Shown here: positions 14,246-17,662 of the stretch, piece by piece
Position numbering within the stretch: the stretch's first letter is position 1
Layout of the letters: the number at the start of each line of letters is the position of its first letter
Source: an uncultured Blautia sp.
GTDB taxonomy: Bacteria > Bacillota > Clostridia > Lachnospirales > Lachnospiraceae
Direction: 5' to 3'
Assembly (NCBI GenBank): GCA_934378195.1
Contig: CAKRPO010000048.1
Coordinates: 1 to 17,662 of the forward strand
Length of the DNA: 17,662 bases
Notes under the pieces: model-generated
What the model was told of the DNA's origin: nothing
The model's input: the letters and a program-made list of their open reading frames with translations, nothing else
The model's database searches: none
Program-made: the position numbers and the translations under genes

Positions 14246-15256
14246 TCATTTTTTCTTCTTTGCGGAAGCCAGTACAGACTGGATAACAATGAAGAAGCAA
14301 AGCAGTGCGGAAAGTACGATTCGTACCCACCAGCTTGATAAGGTACCCTGTGCAGTGATCAGACTAGAAATCGTTCCTTTGATCAGTACACCAAACATGG
14401 AACCGATTGGAGTACCAACACCACCGGAAAGAAGTGTTCCACCGATAACGGCTGAGGAGATTGCATCCATCTCAAGACCTTTGGCCTGCTCTACGAAACC
14501 GGCACAGCTGTTGAGGCAGAAAAGGAATCCGCCAAGTCCTGCCAGGAAACCATCCAATACATAAGCACGGAACATTGTTTTCTTGACATCAAGTCCCATC
14601 ATCAGGGCACTCTGTTTATTTCCGCCGATTGCATAAAGTTTACGTCCGAATTTGAAATATTTCAGAAGAACTGCAATGATCAGTACTACAATGATTGCGA
14701 TCACTACTGTCGGCGGAATATAAGCCGGAATAAATTTACCTTTTTTGTTTGTTGAACCAAAAGGCATGTAAAAACGATAATTCGCCCATTTCAGGAACAG
14801 TTCATTTTTTATAGAGATCATATCCGTACTGATAATAGCTGTCATACCACGGCCAAAGAACATACCTGCCAGAGTTACGATAAACGGCTGAATTCCCATA
14901 TACGTAACCAGAAATCCCTGTACAACACCAAATGCAAGGCCGATCAGAAGTGCTGCAAGCACTGCAACGTAAGCGTTCACACCTTTATTTTCCATAAGAT
15001 CTGCCATAACCATACATACCAGTGCAGTAACTGAACCAACGGAGATATCAATGCCACCTGTGATCATAACGATCGTCAGTCCACAGGAAATAACCAGAAG
15101 CCCTGCATTGGATACAAAAAGATTCAGAAACATCTGTGGCTTTGCAAAACCTTTGTCTGCAAAGATCACCATACCTGCTGCATACATAACGAAGAACAGA
15201 ACGATTGTAATCAACAGCAGAAATCCGGTACTCGTCATTTTCTTTTTCTGTTTCAT
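14246..15256 (-). CDS. yjfF: Sugar ABC transporter permease, YjfF type
   Basis: A 336-aa inner-membrane permease of the RbsC/BPD_transp_2 family with 8-10 hydrophobic segments. The SCGLTIVMITGGIDISVGS block and the GGNKQSALMMGLDV loop, which contacts the ATPase, are typical, and the sequence resembles E. coli YjfF of the YtfQRT-YjfF furanose transporter. It would pair with the YtfT-type permease to form the channel. The start overlaps the ytfT stop by one base (TAATG), with AAGGAGGT 8-9 nt upstream. The C-terminus is basic (ASAKKKK). Its position directly before araA indicates pentose import, most likely L-arabinose. Confidence 0.9.
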   Translation of the reverse strand: MKQKKKMTSTGFLLLITIVLFFVMYAAGMVIFADKGFAKPQMFLNLFVSNAGLLVISCGLTIVMITGGIDISVGSVTALVCMVMADLMENKGVNAYVAVLAALLIGLAFGVVQGFLVTYMGIQPFIVTLAGMFFGRGMTAIISTDMISIKNELFLKWANYRFYMPFGSTNKKGKFIPAYIPPTVVIAIIVVLIIAVLLKYFKFGRKLYAIGGNKQSALMMGLDVKKTMFRAYVLDGFLAGLGGFLFCLNSCAGFVEQAKGLEMDAISSAVIGGTLLSGGVGTPIGSMFGVLIKGTISSLITAQGTLSSWWVRIVLSALLCFFIVIQSVLASAKKKK

Positions 15257-16314
15257 TATTTCTGACCTCCTTCTGCTGCAACGGAAACTTTTTTGCTTCT
15301 GTGATTTGCAACAAATTTCTTGAATACATCACTCTGTAAGGTAACGATGATAATAACAACGATGGCCTTGTAAACCGGAAGCTGGTCAGCTTTTACGTTC
15401 ATCGCATACAAAGTCGTTGTCAATGCCTGAATCGTATACGCTCCAATTACAGAACCGATCAGACTGAATTTACCACCACCAAGGAAGTTACCGCCAAGTG
15501 CAACTGCCAGGATGGCATCCATCTCCAGGTTCAGTCCAATGTTATTCGCATCTGCGGAATAAATACGGCTGGAAGCTACCAGACCTGCAATTCCTGCAAG
15601 AACACCACAGATCACATAAGTCAGGAATTTGATCATGGTAGAGTTAAGACCGACAAGTCGTGCTGCTTTTCCATTGATACCAACACTCTCAATATAAAGT
15701 CCAAGAGCTGTCTTTTTTAAGATCAGCGCTACGATAACTACAGTTACAATTGCAAAAAGGACCGGAGTCGGAACCGGTGATTTTCCAATATATCCACCTG
15801 CCATCTGGAAAGAAGGCACACGAATATATGTAATCTGTCCGTTGGTTACCAGCTGTGCGATACCTCGGCCAGCGGTATACAAAATCAGCGTTGCAACCAT
15901 CGGCTGAATATTTAGTTTTGCTACCAGAAATCCGTTGAATGCTCCACACAGTGCTGCCGCAAGAAGGGCTGCAACTACTGCAAGGATAAGAGAATTCTGA
16001 TATGCAGTTACCGAAGATGCTCCACCGGATAAGATCTGACAGCACACAGCCGCTGCAACTGCCATAACTGCACCAACACTGATATCCTGTCCGCCGGAAG
16101 CTGCTGTAACAAGTGTCATACCAACTGCAAGAATGACCAGCTCTGAAGCACGATTGATAACATCAATAACATATCCATAAAGGACACCATTTCGAATTGT
16201 GATATTAAAGAAGTCCGGGGTCTTGATCACATTGATCAGAAGAACCGCGATCAGACACACGATAGGAAGAAAAAGTCTTGCGCTCGTGATCTTTTTTAAT
16301 TTACTTTTATTCAT
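15256..16314 (-). CDS. ytfT: Sugar ABC transporter permease, YtfT type
   Basis: A 352-aa permease of the RbsC family and partner of the YjfF-type permease. An N-terminal hydrophobic segment is followed by the VILAVGMTLVTAASGGQDIS block, which is the YtfT form of the conserved GGxDLS motif, then LNIQPMVATLILYTAGRG and the GINGKAARLVGLN ATPase-contact loop. The start is ATG 16314 because AGGAGGTGA lies 8 nt upstream; a TTG 21 bases earlier is in frame but contains that ribosome binding site. It overlaps the end of ytfR by 8 bp (ATGAATAA), a sign of tight coupling. Substrate by context: L-arabinose or another furanose. Confidence 0.9.
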   Translation of the reverse strand: MNKSKLKKITSARLFLPIVCLIAVLLINVIKTPDFFNITIRNGVLYGYVIDVINRASELVILAVGMTLVTAASGGQDISVGAVMAVAAAVCCQILSGGASSVTAYQNSLILAVVAALLAAALCGAFNGFLVAKLNIQPMVATLILYTAGRGIAQLVTNGQITYIRVPSFQMAGGYIGKSPVPTPVLFAIVTVVIVALILKKTALGLYIESVGINGKAARLVGLNSTMIKFLTYVICGVLAGIAGLVASSRIYSADANNIGLNLEMDAILAVALGGNFLGGGKFSLIGSVIGAYTIQALTTTLYAMNVKADQLPVYKAIVVIIIVTLQSDVFKKFVANHRSKKVSVAAEGGQK

Positions 16315-17662
16315 TCTTATCGTCACCTCCTGCAATTGCTTTCATGATATTGCTCTGTGAAAGCTCATTCTCTTCCAGCTCTCCTACTTTCTCTCCATCT
16401 CGAAGAACTGCCATTCTGGAACAGGTACGGAGCATCTCTTCTACTTCTGAAGAAATAAAAGTCACTGCCATTCCCTGATCTGCCAGATCCAGAACGATTT
16501 TCTGAATTTCCGTCTTTGTTCCGATATCAATGCCTCGTGTCGGCTCATCCAGAATCAGATATTCCGGATTTGTCAGAAGCCAGCGGCCAAGGATTACTTT
16601 CTGCTGGTTACCACCGGAAAGACTCTTGATCGGGGTTTCACGGCTTGCCGTCTTAATCTGCAGCATATCTATATACTTATCAGCTGCTTCTTCCATCTCC
16701 TTGCGGCTCATCGGATGGAACATGCCTTTCTTTGCCTGCATTGCAATGATAATGTTTTCTCGTACGGAAAGATCAGCAATGATACCCTCTGCCTTACGAT
16801 CCTCCGGAAGATATGCCATACCAAGCTTCATAGCATCCAGTGGACTGTTGATCTTTACTTCTTTGCCATTTACCTTCAATCTACCGCTGTCGGCTTTGTC
16901 CGCTCCATAAATGGAACGCACCAGTTCAGAACGTCCGGATCCAAGAAGTCCGGTAAGACCAATAACTTCTCCTTTGTTGATCTTGAGATCAAATGGTCTT
17001 ATTGTTCCTCTATGACCAATACCTTCTGCCTCAATGACCGGAGTTTCGGAGAATACTTTTTTATCTTTATGATCTCCTTTGATATCTGCCAGATCATCAA
17101 AATCTTTACCCATCATCTTTGCAACCAGCATAACTCTTGGAAGATCCTTGGTTTCATATTCACCTACCAGTTCACCATTTCGAAGAACTGTGATCCTGTC
17201 GCACACTGCATATACCTGTTCCAGGAAATGTGTTACAAAGATGATTCCAACACCTTCCTCACGAAGTCTGCGCATCAGTACAAACAATTTCTCAACCTCT
17301 TCATCATCCAGAGAAGAAGTTGGCTCATCCAGGATCAGAACCTTACATTTCATATCTACTGCACGTGCAATCGCGATCATCTGCTGAATTGCAACAGAAC
17401 ACTCATCGAGCATCTGTGTAGGCGGAACATTGATATTCAGACTTTCCAGAAGCTTTGCTGAACGTGCATTCATCTCTTTCCAGTTGATCATTCCTACTTT
17501 GTTTCGCGGCTCGCGGCCGATAAACAGATTTTCCGCAACAGTCAGGTTTGGACAGAGGTTTACTTCCTGATAAACCGTACTGATACCATTTGCCTGTGCC
17601 TCCTGCGGAGAATGATTGATAATGTCTTTATTTTCACCATTCATATGAATGGAACCGCTTTC
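16307..17662 (-). CDS. ytfR: Sugar ABC transporter ATP-binding protein, YtfR type (5' end cut off)
   Basis: 451 residues are visible; the frame stays open to the window edge, so the true start and the first Walker A (about 50 residues) lie outside. It is a duplicated ATPase like RbsA and YtfR. NBD1 shows GISTVYQEVNLCPNLTVAEN (Q-loop), a degenerate signature SVAIQQM, Walker B VLILDEPTSSLDD and the H-loop THFLEQVY. NBD2 shows a degenerate Walker A GLLGSGRSE, YLPEDRKAEG, the signature SLSGGNQQKV and Walker B LILDEPTRGID. NLFIGREP and the overall order match E. coli YtfR closely. It energises the YtfT/YjfF channel. The substrate-binding gene (ytfQ-like) and operon promoter should lie upstream, beyond 17662. 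Confidence 0.94.
   Translation of the reverse strand, partial: ESGSIHMNGENKDIINHSPQEAQANGISTVYQEVNLCPNLTVAENLFIGREPRNKVGMINWKEMNARSAKLLESLNINVPPTQMLDECSVAIQQMIAIARAVDMKCKVLILDEPTSSLDDEEVEKLFVLMRRLREEGVGIIFVTHFLEQVYAVCDRITVLRNGELVGEYETKDLPRVMLVAKMMGKDFDDLADIKGDHKDKKVFSETPVIEAEGIGHRGTIRPFDLKINKGEVIGLTGLLGSGRSELVRSIYGADKADSGRLKVNGKEVKINSPLDAMKLGMAYLPEDRKAEGIIADLSVRENIIIAMQAKKGMFHPMSRKEMEEAADKYIDMLQIKTASRETPIKSLSGGNQQKVILGRWLLTNPEYLILDEPTRGIDIGTKTEIQKIVLDLADQGMAVTFISSEVEEMLRTCSRMAVLRDGEKVGELEENELSQSNIMKAIAGGDDKNE

Overview
The window looks like a chromosomal segment from a gut-type, spore-forming Firmicute, most likely Lachnospiraceae. The basis is AT-leaning composition, strong AGGAGG-type ribosome binding sites, NTG start variants, a B. 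subtilis-like housekeeping set (YpsC, RdgB/YsnA and YsnB homologues), a YtfRT/YjfF-type sugar transporter joined to araABD, and a candidate sigma-G (forespore) promoter. The taxon is an inference from gene content; no rRNA is present.

Layout. Positions 1-317 hold tRNA-Lys(UUU) with its terminator, a broken 5' fragment of a tRNA-Leu, and an intact tRNA-Leu(UAG). Positions 318-736 hold nothing I can support. Positions 796-3621 (minus strand) are a tightly overlapped four-gene housekeeping operon: yfcE phosphodiesterase, a YpsC-type THUMP RNA methyltransferase, rdgB and a YsnB-like phosphoesterase, ending in a strong terminator. A rhodanese-domain gene lies just upstream at 3686-3994. Two near-identical 59-bp hairpin repeats bracket this block (737-795 and 4083-4120 with flanks). 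Positions 4121-4535 hold a small Asn/Ser/Lys-rich protein gene with a match to the sigma-G promoter consensus and its own terminator. Positions 4808-8372 (plus strand) carry uraA with a structured leader, then glgX (glycogen debranching).

Positions 8457-10243 are the most interesting part. A gene for an Rpn-family PD-(D/E)XK nuclease/putative transposase lies between two long, imperfect, foldback (near-palindromic) elements of about 235 and 273 nt. By eye alignment these are homologous to each other and in opposite orientations. The rpn gene also carries an optimally spaced internal Shine-Dalgarno and ATG that would make its last 66 residues as a separate product, as reported for the intragenic RpnS inhibitors of E. 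coli Rpn proteins. The unit sits between the 3' ends of two convergent transcription units (glgX and araD).

Positions 10257-17662 (minus strand) are an L-arabinose uptake and catabolism operon, transcribed ytfR (cut by the window edge), ytfT, yjfF, araA, araB, araD. The transporter imports a pentose (probably arabinofuranose), AraA isomerises L-arabinose to L-ribulose, the AraB-like FGGY kinase phosphorylates it, and AraD makes D-xylulose 5-phosphate. The operon promoter and the substrate-binding protein gene would lie beyond the right edge.
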